A stretch of DNA of 64,000 bases from Incurvaria masculella. Taxonomy: Eukaryota; Arthropoda; Insecta; Lepidoptera; Incurvariidae. The position numbers and the translations under genes were made by a program. Location: the NCBI GenBank assembly GCA_946894095.1, contig OX335641.1:16014501-16078500 (forward strand). Reading direction: 5' to 3'. The notes beneath the pieces are model-generated. The model was not told where the DNA came from. It made no database searches and saw only the letters and a list, made by a program, of their open reading frames with translations. How positions within the stretch are numbered: the first letter of the stretch is position 1; every line of letters begins with the position of its first letter. Of this stretch, positions 33,901-43,600 are shown piece by piece.

Positions 33901-34630
33901 AAGCATGCAGACACAGATATTTGTTACCTGATATTATATATTAAATATCAATTCAATTGGAATTCAATTAGTAAACAACGTTTGTATGGGGAGCATAGCT
34001 TACGGGCCGTTCTTGCTGGGATTATTGAACTGACTTATGACTTAAACATTAAAACAGGATAAATCTGAGCACAGTGTACAGTCGTTTTGTCTGAAATCTA
34101 TACACCGGAAATAGAGACAAATTTGAGATCTCTATCTGACATGCTGACGTCAACCATAGAGTAAAAGGGACTTAGAAATTCCTTCTCTTTTCAGTGTATA
34201 CATTTGATAAGTAACGACTGTACTGTCTATGGATGATAAATAATCAAGAATACGTACGTAGTATAATACTGTATTCGCAATAAATAATATTGTACTTGCA
34301 AGACAAGCTCTGCTACTCACGACTTCAGGCTTGACATCTTCTAAGACGTCTAAGGACATTTCGAGACTTCTTCCACCGGTCACCGGCGCGATCTGAAGGA
34401 GCCCACAGTTTTTAACCTTCGGCCCGTGGCACACTTCAGCTTTAGTAATTATAATCTCGAATGCTCCCTGAAACAATCTCATCATTCAAGGCTCTAACGT
34501 CGAAATTCCAATAGGTAAGAGGGAAATAAATGCTTACGTATTGAAGGTCATCGCCGATAACAAATATTTGAATTAAAAAGAAAATAAAAGTATTGCGTGC
34601 AAACGTGAAGAAATATTTGTTAGGTATCAT
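30904..34630 (-). CDS. Array gene 3: small secreted six-cysteine protein
   Basis: Exons: A 34538-34630, B 34321-34467, C 32299-32445, D 30904-31059. Donors are GTAAGC, GTGAGT and GTTACC; acceptors are CAG, all phase 0. The 180-residue product has a longer signal, MIPNKYFFTFARNTFIFFLI, ending at DDLQY. Exon B reads EVCHGPKVKNCGLLQIAPV, exon C MDKPCEHVFLRPMF and NLTADC, exon D AEDYFAGKFMFGNFSFKSVF then KKCNFSC. The six cysteines and the sequon NLT are kept; exon D has a second sequon N-F-S. One Gly of the GGKF motif is replaced by Ala. AATAAA lies at the stop codon. Introns hold a U2-like fragment and a TTAA MITE. Confidence 0.8.
32095..32172 (+). ncRNA. U2 snRNA-derived fragment (pseudogene)
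   Basis: Starts ATCGCTTCTCGGCCTTTTGG, almost the canonical U2 5' end (ATCGCTTCTCGGCCTTATGG), then TTAAGAT, CAGCTCAATATCTGA and AGTTCCT as in U2, ending with AAACTG. The branch-site recognition region (GTAGTA in U2) is replaced by a different sequence and the 3' half is absent, so it cannot be a working U2. It lies in the C-D intron of array gene 3, on the opposite strand. Confidence 0.75.
32446..33690. other. Left part of intron B-C of array gene 3
   Basis: No exon recognised. Open frames of 60-75 codons near 33015-33450 show no family motif. The tail AAATAAATGAAATG near 33365 may be from an old retroelement. Confidence 0.4.
33694..34012. mobile_element. TTAA-family MITE in intron of array gene 3
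   Basis: Begins GGTCGGCCCTTAAGC and ends GCTTACGGGCCGTTC; inner arms ACAAACGTAGTTTACTAATA and the inverted counterpart match 38724-39091 in reverse orientation. No TTAA duplication remains at its flanks. Confidence 0.65.
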
Positions 34631-34718
34631 GATCGACGCGTGTTAGCTGCAAGCACCAAATTGTCTTTGTTGCAATGCCAGCAGGATGCCTCGAATTTTA
34701 GTAATTGTTAGAGTAAAT

Positions 34719-34737
34719 TCGTTTATAACGAGCCATT
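34719..34737 (-). promoter_or_regulatory. TATA-type promoter module of array gene 3
   Basis: Reads AATGGCTCGTTATAAACGA on the minus strand, 89 bp before the start codon at 34630. Shares the AATGGC...TTATAAA layout with genes 1 and 2. Confidence 0.65.
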
Positions 34738-34900
34738 GATACTTTTTGAGATTTTCGTATACTAGAGTTGAGTATACTATTATTTTGACAATTTCCTTAT
34801 ACCGCAGCGCAAATGAGAAAATTCCGCTTCTATTCGGTCCACATATTACTTAATCTTGCTTGCCCGTTGACTTCAGGATGACTAATTGTGCTACAGAGTA

Positions 34901-35087
34901 GCCCTACCATGAGTTTTGGTGATATTCACTTCGACCAACGTTAACGAAATTTTTGTATGGGGAAAATTGCAGCGCCTCTAGCGTACGATCTTTAGCCCTA
35001 CCATGAGTTTTGGTGATGTTCACTTCGATCAACGTTAACGAAATGTTTGTATGGGGAAAATTGCAGCGCCTCTAGCGTACGATCTTA
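34901..35087. repeat. 94-bp tandem duplication at the end of a TIR element
   Basis: Two copies in a row (34901-34994 and 34995-35087), each starting GCCCTACCATGAGTTTTGGT, with few differences. This is the left end of the element at 34995-36072, duplicated. Confidence 0.8.
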
Positions 35088-36072
35088 TTACTAAAAACGG
35101 CACTACGAGTTCATATTCACGCTCGTTGTCGAGCATCACGAACGTTATCGAACGACGACGCGATACGGTTGTATGAAAAACGGTACCATGAGTGTACATT
35201 TTGACAGTTCAACGTGATCACTTCGATAACGTTATTCGAGTTTCTTTTCACTAGTCATATCTTGGGTGAAAGGACGATCGAACACACATTTTAGTGCCAA
35301 GGATGAAAAACCAAGCGTATTTCATGTCAATTTCTGAATTCAATATTATGTTAGCAACTTAATAATGAGTACACTACAACTCTACGTAAAAAAATACTAT
35401 TCGAAATATTTTTTTAACGGTTTATTTTATTTATAAACGTTTCTTCAAACCCGTTTCAGGAATTTATTAATTTTTTAAATTTTAATTTATGTAGGTTTAT
35501 TTCCTCAATACATATTTTCCTATGCAAAGAAAATAAAGCATTCAAAACATAACCTGTATCGGTAATCAATAAGAAAAATAAAACAATTATAATTGCATCC
35601 AAGAAAACTAAAGTTGACAATTGACAAAACATTTGCGCGAAATGGGTAACTAGGTATATGATGTTATTTACAGACAAATGGTACGCCCTATGAGTTACGC
35701 TTATTGTCTCGCGCCGCCCGCCCCGCCGGCAAAGTATCGGTCAACAAATATCGTCACAAAATATCGGCTGCTAACAATCGACGGTTTGTGGTATGTTTTT
35801 ACTAGTAAACTTAGCAAATTTATACTCAATTTATAATAGTGCGGTCCTATTTTATCTCATGCGAAAGAAGATACGGACACTGTTAATCACGGCCTACTCA
35901 CTATCTTCCATTATTTCTTGTCTCTGGTCGAACGCAACGTTCATCGAGCGTTCGATAAGCGATCCGTCGGTGAATACAGTAACCCATGGTAGCGACTGTA
36001 ACGCTGTTCGATCTCGTTCGGGAACATTCGATGATATTTTTCGTTCGTTCGATAGAAAACTCATGGTAGGGC
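34995..36072. mobile_element. 1.08-kb TIR element with TA flanks
   Basis: Perfect 17-bp ends GCCCTACCATGAGTTTT at the left and their reverse complement at the right, with TA on both sides (34993-34994 and 36073-36074). This would fit the Tc1/mariner class of target site. The interior has several CGTTCGAT-like inverted pieces but no transposase frame, so it is non-autonomous. An open frame at 35793-36083 has no known motif. Confidence 0.65.
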
Positions 36073-36764
36073 TAAATTACTAAAAACGGCACTACGAGTT
36101 CATATTCACGCTCGTTGTCGAGCATCACGAACGTTATCGAACGACGACGCGATACGGTTGTATGAAAAACGGTACCATGAGTGTACATTTTGACAGTTCA
36201 ACGTGATCACTTCGATAACGTTATTCGAATTTCTTTTCACAGTCATATCTTGGGTGAAAGGACGATCGAACACACATTTTAGTGCCAAGGATGAAAAACC
36301 AAGCGTATTTCAGGTCAATTTCTGAATTCAATATTATGTTACAACTTAATAATGAGTAAAAAAATACTTTTCGAAATATTTTTTTTAACGGTTTATTTTA
36401 TTTATAAACGTTTCTTCAAACCTGTTTCAGAAATTAATTTATTTAAAAAAAAAATATTTATGTAGGTGTATTTCCTCAATACATATTTTTTATGCATAGA
36501 AAATAAAGCATTCAAAACATAACCTGTATCGGTAATCTATAAGAAAAATAAAACAACTATAATTGCATCCAAGAAAACCAAAGTCAAACCTTGACAAAAC
36601 ATTTGCGCGAAATGGGTAACTAGGTATATGATGTTATTTACAGACAAATGGTACGCCCTATGAGTTACGCTTATTGTCTCGCGCCGCCCGCCGCCGGCAA
36701 AGTATCGGTCAACAAATATCGTCACAAAATATCAAAATCAAAAATCAAAATCAAAAATGTTTTT

Positions 36765-37145
36765 TTTTTTTTATGTGACTGGACATGATGGCTAATACCA
36801 CACCTTCTGTCATGGTATTACCCCAACACACCACATGGGAACTAGGTGCCATGCCAGGACCTTCCTTATATTGCTCGGCTACATTGAACTGGATGGAAAA
36901 CACGGACAATTTTTATTGCCGCTTCGACCATCGTTCATTCAACGCGATGGTACCCCGGGCGAGATTAACCCTACCACCTAGTAAGTAAGGAAGGGGACCT
37001 ACAGTTTAACGTGGAATCCGAACCACGGCCAGCCTCTCTCAACGGTCTAATGGTCACCCATCCAAGACCAGACCGGACCCAGCGTTGCTTAACTTCGGAG
37101 AGCGATCGCCGAAGTGTCGCGCCACTGGGCCACTGAGGCTGACAT
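36765..37145 (-). mobile_element. 5S rRNA-derived SINE, best-preserved copy
   Basis: Read on the minus strand, it starts GTCAGCCTCAGTGGCCCAGT and has CCGAAGTTAAGCAACGCTGG followed by GTCTTGGATGGGTGACC. This follows the 5S rRNA consensus CCGAAGTTAAGCAACGTCGG and GTACTTGGATGGGTGACC, which includes the RNA polymerase III internal promoter. The body and a poly-A tail (T run at about 36762-36775 on the plus strand) follow. Inserted in the 3' UTR of the outer LINE. At least five other pieces of the family are in the window. Confidence 0.8.
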
Positions 37146-37437
37146 ATTAAAAAATATAAATATACATGCTTTACATTCATAGACCCCTGCACTAGATAAA
37201 TTCTGTCTTGCAGAGGTCATTTTCACTTTAAACAATTTTTTTTAATTCCTTTGCGCTTTCGAAAAAAAAAACAATGTGAGCTAAAGCTACTAAAAAAAAT
37301 AATAAAATTAAAAACAAATCAAAAATTAAATCAACAAAACGAAATTCAATAATATAATAAAATTTGTATGTTAACATTTCAATCTAATCAGGTGTAAATC
37401 AAGTGTGTTTGAGGAGGTTCAAAAAGTGGGGTTCAAA

Positions 37438-37457
37438 AGGGGGGGGGGGGGGGGGGG
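37438..37457. repeat. Poly-G run
   Basis: About 20 consecutive G in an A-rich LINE 3' region. Length is likely to be unstable or mis-called. Confidence 0.9.
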
Positions 37458-38723
37458 ATCGTGAGGCGTGTCGGGATTCTGTATATAAAGGTGTTTGCGG
37501 GCGTATTTTGGTTTGAATTTAATGATATCTAGGAGGAGATTTGGAGAAGTTTTTCGGTTTTATCATAATCAAGCGAATTCAGCCACGTTTTAAGAACATT
37601 TTTACGACTATTAATGGTGTTTAAATCCAGAGTGTGCGCTTTGTTTATTTTATTATACAAATGTGGTGCGAGAAAGGAGCTAAACGTTGGGCAAAAAGCG
37701 TTCTGCATTGTGACGGCTTTGGTTGGTTACGACCTCTGGTCTGAATCTCGCCTAGATCGGGGCGGGCGGGCTTGCTTTCAAAATTTTGCAGAAGACGACT
37801 TATGAATAGCTGTCGCACTGACAACATACCGGTTTCGTACAGCAAACTGTGAGTGCTGTAGCGAAAGGGCTATTTGAAAATCACACGAAGTGTGGCACGT
37901 TGTGCTCTTTCTAATATTATTAGATCTGTTTTTCCGCACCTCCCCACACTGTTATGCAATAGGTTAGTATAGACTCAGTCATTGCGTAGTACACGGTTTT
38001 TAAAAGTTTAATGTTAGCTATGGTCCTAATACATTTATATAAATAAATTAATTTTCTCATTCTTGAGGCAATTGATTCAATATGGTGACGCCACGTCAAG
38101 TGCTCATCCAAGATCACACCCAAATACCTGATGTGACTCACTCTTTCTAAGTGCTCACATGAACAAGGGCCGAAGAGGGAACACGTATGTAATGTAATCC
38201 GGTGATCCTCACGTACTCCTCTCGCCCTCGTTATAGTAAATTATAGAAGCTCTCATAAATGCAGATCTAGGTAGGATCTTTCAAATCTCACTCGGCCATG
38301 ACCTTAAATTAAACGCTTCCAAATCCCAGTACATGTTGTAGGAACTAGAACACAATTAAAAAAAGTCGATTCTGCTAATATGAGACTACATATAAACGGA
38401 GAGGAAATACCCAGAGAACGCTGCGTTCGGAATTTAGGCCTTTGGATTGATCAGGATCTTCATTTCCGAGAACATGTCCGAAGGAAGGCCAGTTTCTGTT
38501 TGTTTAAAATTAAGACCCTATATGCTGTAAGGAAACATCTTTCGGAGAAGTTGAGAGTACATCTCGTAGAGGCGCTAGTCCTGAGTCACTTCAATTATGC
38601 AGATGCAGCCTATGGTCCTAACCTAGACTCGGCGTCCATGCGCCTGGTTCAACGTGTGCAGAACGCTTGCGCAAGGTTCTGTTTCGACGTTCCTCGTCGG
38701 GCCCATGTCACGCCATTCATTAA

Positions 38724-39091
38724 GAACGGCCCGTAAGCTATGCTCCCCATACAAACGTAGTTTACTAATAATTTGGAAACCGCTATTCCAATTAAATTGA
38801 TATTTAAAATCTAATATCAGGTAACAAATATCTGTGTCTGCATGCTTTTGTTTTTTTGAAAAATCCAAACCGAATGAAATGAAAGCAAAAAGAAAATCTT
38901 CATACGAATTTTGTTTTCTCTATGGTTTGACCCAGAATACATTTACCGAAAAAACAAAGGCATGCAGACACAGATATTTGTAGCCTAATATTAGATACCA
39001 AATATCAAGTAAGTTGGAACATTGGTTTTCAAATGATTAGTAAACTACGTTTGTATGGGAGGCGAAATTTTCAGGTGCTTACGGGCCGACC
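38724..39091. mobile_element. 368-bp TTAA-flanked MITE inside the LINE reading frame
   Basis: Ends GAACGGCCCGTAAGC and GCTTACGGGCCGACC, flanked by TTAA on both sides (38720-38723 and 39092-39095). Removing the element with one TTAA leaves the host LINE frame continuous across Pro-Phe-Ile-Asn-Gly-His, which proves the boundaries. TTAA targeting fits piggyBac-type transposition. Long inner inverted arms (GTAGTTTACTAATAATTTG and its counterpart). Confidence 0.85.
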
Positions 39092-39458
39092 TTAATGGGC
39101 ACAACTGGCTTAATATGAAATCGCGCAGGGATCTGCACTTGGCGGCTCTGCTTTTTGAGGTGGTCAAGCATGAGACGCCAGAGTACCTGCGAAAAAAGCT
39201 TAACTGGTTCTGCGACGTACACAAGCATGACACCCGGAAACGTAACCAACTCCTCATTATTCCGTCGCATAAGCTAGTTAAGTTTAGAGGAAGTTTTAGG
39301 TATTCGGCTACCAAGTGCTGGAATGATCTTCCTGCCCCAGCTCGCCAGACCCAGTCAAAAATATTTTTTAAAAAAATAGTTAGGGATCATATTATGACCA
39401 GACAAAAAAGTTAATGCCTACATACACCTTTTAACTTTTGACAATATTTAATTTGCTC

Positions 39459-39592
39459 CTTCCTCATTTACACGCACACACACGCTCTCATTCCCATTCA
39501 CACCTTCTCTCATTGACACTCTTCTACACACCCTCACACACCCTCACACACACACACACACACCCTCACACACACACACACACACCCTCCCG
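39459..39592. repeat. CA-rich microsatellite in LINE 3' UTR
   Basis: Interrupted (CACACACAC) and CCCTCACACA runs. A similar GT-rich tract is in the 3' UTR of the LINE at 23916-25700 (about 23970-24010), so the repeat belongs to the LINE family. Confidence 0.8.
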
Positions 39593-39677
39593 CTACTCAT
39601 GTGTTAAAGGACTTTGGAAAAGGATGCGCTGAAAACCAGCTTCGCAGCGTTTGCTGCGTATCAGCTGAGAGCACACC

Positions 39678-40074
39678 TGTTCACGCCAATATGGCATGGG
39701 TGACCTAGGTGGGTAGTTTGCACTTCACAAGCAATCAATCCCATCCGAAGTTTTTCCTATGCCACCCTCTCTCGCCTACTAGCTGTCACGCATGGTGCAC
39801 GCATGCGCCGCGCCCCGCAATCTTTTCCATCGTGGAGCTCCTCGTAGGGCTCCACGCCCGCAACCCGCCGCGCGCCTGACAACGCAGTGTCTCTTCTCGT
39901 CTGGGCGAAGTGCTGCGCCGCCGAACGCCGTCCCGGGACCTGGACGCCTAGGAGCTGGTGCTGCTGGAGGTAGGTGGCTGTTCCTACTGCTCTGGTGGCC
40001 CGCTGTGACGTCCCGAGGCTACCGGGCATTTCAATTCCTTCGTCTGTGAAGTGCGACCTGCCTGGGCGCGTACA
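39678..40074 (+). repeat. 5' LTR of BEL/Pao element
   Basis: 397 bp, from TGTTCACGCCAATATGGCAT to GGGCGCGTACA (TG...CA ends). Preceded by the target duplication ACACC (39673-39677). Three differences from the 3' LTR seen by eye, so the insertion is recent. Confidence 0.95.
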
Positions 40075-40080
40075 TAATTT

Positions 40081-40098
40081 TGGTCCAAATCGAGCCAG
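40081..40098 (+). promoter_or_regulatory. Primer binding site of BEL/Pao element
   Basis: TGGTCCAAATCGAGCCAG, starting six bases after the 5' LTR with the TGG expected opposite a tRNA CCA end. The primer tRNA was not identified. Confidence 0.55.
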
Positions 40099-40601
40099 GA
40101 TAGTACCTACCTATATAGTTCAAACATTCAGTTTGTCCTATTCAAGCCTGTATTACAGTTGAGGCAAACAAGGGCTATTCTGTATAATTTTGTCTAGATT
40201 TATATTGCTTAAATCTACATACATATTTTTTAAACTTACGTATATCCGCTTATATCATACCCGCGCATTTATTTGCACCCTTATATCCTTTTGTAATACC
40301 GCATTTACATACATTACATACAAGCAAACATATCTATAAATTACATTCATCCGCTTTCCACGCTTCATTCAACCTATTTTCGCAGAATCGCCTATCGTGG
40401 CATCCACGCATAATCGTGGATTCATATTTCTAACACATCTAAATAAATACATTTTGTCACAGTTCAGTTCATTGAGAATTTAAAACCACCCGCATTTATC
40501 ATTAGCTCGCTTGCTTTCAGCAACGCGCGCGCCATCGTTGGCTCAACCGAGGTGCGTTTACACTTTACAAATTACTTGCCCCTTATAGGGCGTCAAAGGG
40601 T

Positions 40602-43600
40602 ATGTCTGAAGACAAGGACTTGCAGGAAGACTTTATTGCTTCCTGTGAGACACTGGAAGTAATCCGAGAGGAATACACGCAACTTGTGGATGAAATCAAC
40701 TTGATAAGTATGGAAATTAATCCGAAATTCATCCCAAATTACGAGTCTTTAACTTCTTTCGAGGATCTATATTCTAGAATCAAGCGTACCAAGTCCAAAT
40801 TAACGCAAACCGAAGTGAAGACACAGCAATCACTCAGGAAAAAGGGTCCGAAAATTCCGCCTATCGTGATTCCAACATTTTCAGGGGATGATCCTCAAAA
40901 ATGGCCTGTTTTTTATGAGTGCTTTAAATCCATGATTCACTTAAATCCAGATCTATCTGACACAGATAGAGTGCAGTATCTCGTAAGCAAGTTGGAGGGC
41001 AAAGCTGCATCTGTCTGTGCCGGCATTATCCCGACTGGCGCCAATTACAGTATTATATGGGACGCGCTAGTAAGCCGATACCAAGATAAACGCGCACTCG
41101 CCAGTGCATATCTAAACAAAATAATGGAAATTAAAAATATTTCCACTCCTAACCCGCAACATCTAAGTATGTTTATTGACACCTTTTCGAGTGCTGTTGC
41201 TGCATTAAAGCAGCTCGAATTGACTGACTTGACTGACTTTGTGTTTTTGCATACAGCTCTTAAAAAGATCGATATTGAGACAGCTCGTTCATTCGAAAAT
41301 AACGTCCGTGGATCGGATGTACCGACTTACGAAAGTTTTGTCAAGTTCATAAACGAGCAAGTTAAGATTTTAGATCGCACATGTAAACCCGCCACCATTT
41401 ACTCGAGCCCGGGCGCCGTGACGTCACCGATGCGAGCGACGTCGGCCGCCGCCAGCCGAGTGAAGAACGGTGCGTCCACACAGGGACGATACACACTGCT
41501 CGCGAACACAAATTCCACTGCGAATGTTTCATGCATAGCGTGTGGTTCTGCTGATCATGAATATTTATATAAATGTTCAACATTTCTTAGCTTCGAGCCT
41601 AAGAACAGATACGATTTCATTAAGAAACACACTTGCTGCACAAACCGTTTAAGTAATAAACATAAATATAATATGTGTAAATCCACACATAGCTGCCGAC
41701 ACTGTGGCGCATCGCACCATTCTCTTCTCTTTTTCCGCAACAAGAATGAATCTAATAACAATAATTTTACAAAATATCCGAATAACACAAACCGCCGCGT
41801 GCCATGTGTGGACGCGCCTTCTTCAGTTCAATCTGCCTTCGCGGCGCCGCCTGCGGCGGCGCCTTCGCCGTCGCTCGCGCAGGTGCAGTCTCCTTCAGTG
41901 CCCAGTGCGTTTACAGCAGTTTGTAATGTACAACAACATAAAACTCACGCCACAACTGTGTTACTAGCGACCGCAGAAGTAAACATTCGTGATAGTTTCG
42001 GTTCTGATAACAAAGTGCGATGTTTGATTGATAGTGCATCACAAAACCATCTTATGACTGCGGAATGCTGCAATAAGCTAAGTTTACGTATTTTTCCACT
42101 TTATGGTTCTACGATAAAAGGTGTTGGTGGAAATTCGAACAGGGTTCGAGGTTATACTGTATTAACTATTCAGTCGCGCATATACCCAGATGTTCAGTTT
42201 ACTATTGAACCGCTTGTTGTCGACTGCATCACAGATAAGTTGCCTACTTCTTACGTAGATGTATCGTGTTTACGTCATTTAGACGGAGTAAAAATGGCAG
42301 ATGAGTTTTGGCACATTCCCGGTAATATTGAGCTTCTTATTGGTGCCAAATTATTTCCGCATATATTACGTACTGGTCGTATTATAGGGCCGCCGCATGT
42401 ACCCCCAGCGATTGAAACAAGTTTGGGCTACATTTTAATGGGTGATATACCTACCGTTTGTGATGTGTTGGACACTCAAGTCTCACGCACCTTTTGTGCA
42501 GTATCGGAAAGTGCTGTAGAAAAACTTCTCCGTAATTTTTGGGAGTTAGAGGAAATTGAGCCTAAAGTTTTTCTTAGTCCAAGTGAACGCGAATGCGAAA
42601 ATATTTTTAATTCAACCACAACGCGAGATATCAATGGTCGATATACCGTATCTTTGCCTTTCAAAATGAATCCTTCGGCTTTAGGCGATTCTAGGGCAGT
42701 TGCTATGCGTCGATTTCTATCTTTAGAAAAGAAGTTAAATGCTACTTCTACACTTCGCTTGAGCTATGATAACATAATCCGAGAGTACCTTGAGGAGGGA
42801 TACCTATCGCTCGTCCAGACCGACGACGCGCCTGAGCCGTGCTATTACATTCCACATCAGGCAGTCTTTCGGGAAGATAAATCAACTACTAAAGTCCGCG
42901 TCGTTCTGGATGCCAGTTGCAAAACTGACACATCATTGTCACTGAATGACATTTTACATACAGGGCCTAACCTCCAGGCCGACCTTTTTGTTGTTCTTTT
43001 GAACGTCCGCTTATTTAAATATGCGTTGTGTGCAGATGTACGGCAGATGTATCTGCAAATCGGGATCTGTGAACAGCATCGTCGCTTTCAACGGATTTTA
43101 TTTCGTTTCAATAAAAATGATCCCATAAGTACCTACGAATTTAACCGCGTCGCGTTCGGTTTACGATCAAGTCCGTACCTCGCTTTACGTGTTTTGCGTA
43201 GATTAGCTTCCGACGGGCAGGAGAATCATCCCCTCGCGTCTGCCGTCGTTGAGCGTGACGTGTACATGGACGACGTCGTCATGAGTGTCGACAGCCTCCC
43301 GGAATCACTTCAGTTGGTCGACCAACTGTTAGCGCTATTCCTATCGGGAGGTTTCAACCTACTGAAATGGGCTAGTAATTCGCATGACATATTAAAACGC
43401 TTACCTGAATCGCATCGCTCTCCCGCAATTGTAAACTTCTCGGATAGTGAAAGTTTAAAAGTTCTCGGCATGCATTGGGTACCCACAACTGATACGTTCA
43501 GTTTTAAAATAACTAAACCTGAACAGCTATGTACAAAACGGGCCATACTATCGACCGTGGCCCGGTTGTGGGACGTCATGGGCTTCGTGGCCCCGGTTAT

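Noticed and set aside
35793..36083. 96-codon frame repeated at 46979 as a conserved gene
   Set aside because: It is repeated because the TIR element is duplicated; no protein motif and stop positions differ between copies.
34901..36733. CRISPR-like or satellite array
   Set aside because: Repeat units are 94 and 989 bp with transposon ends; no spacer structure, and the genome is eukaryotic.
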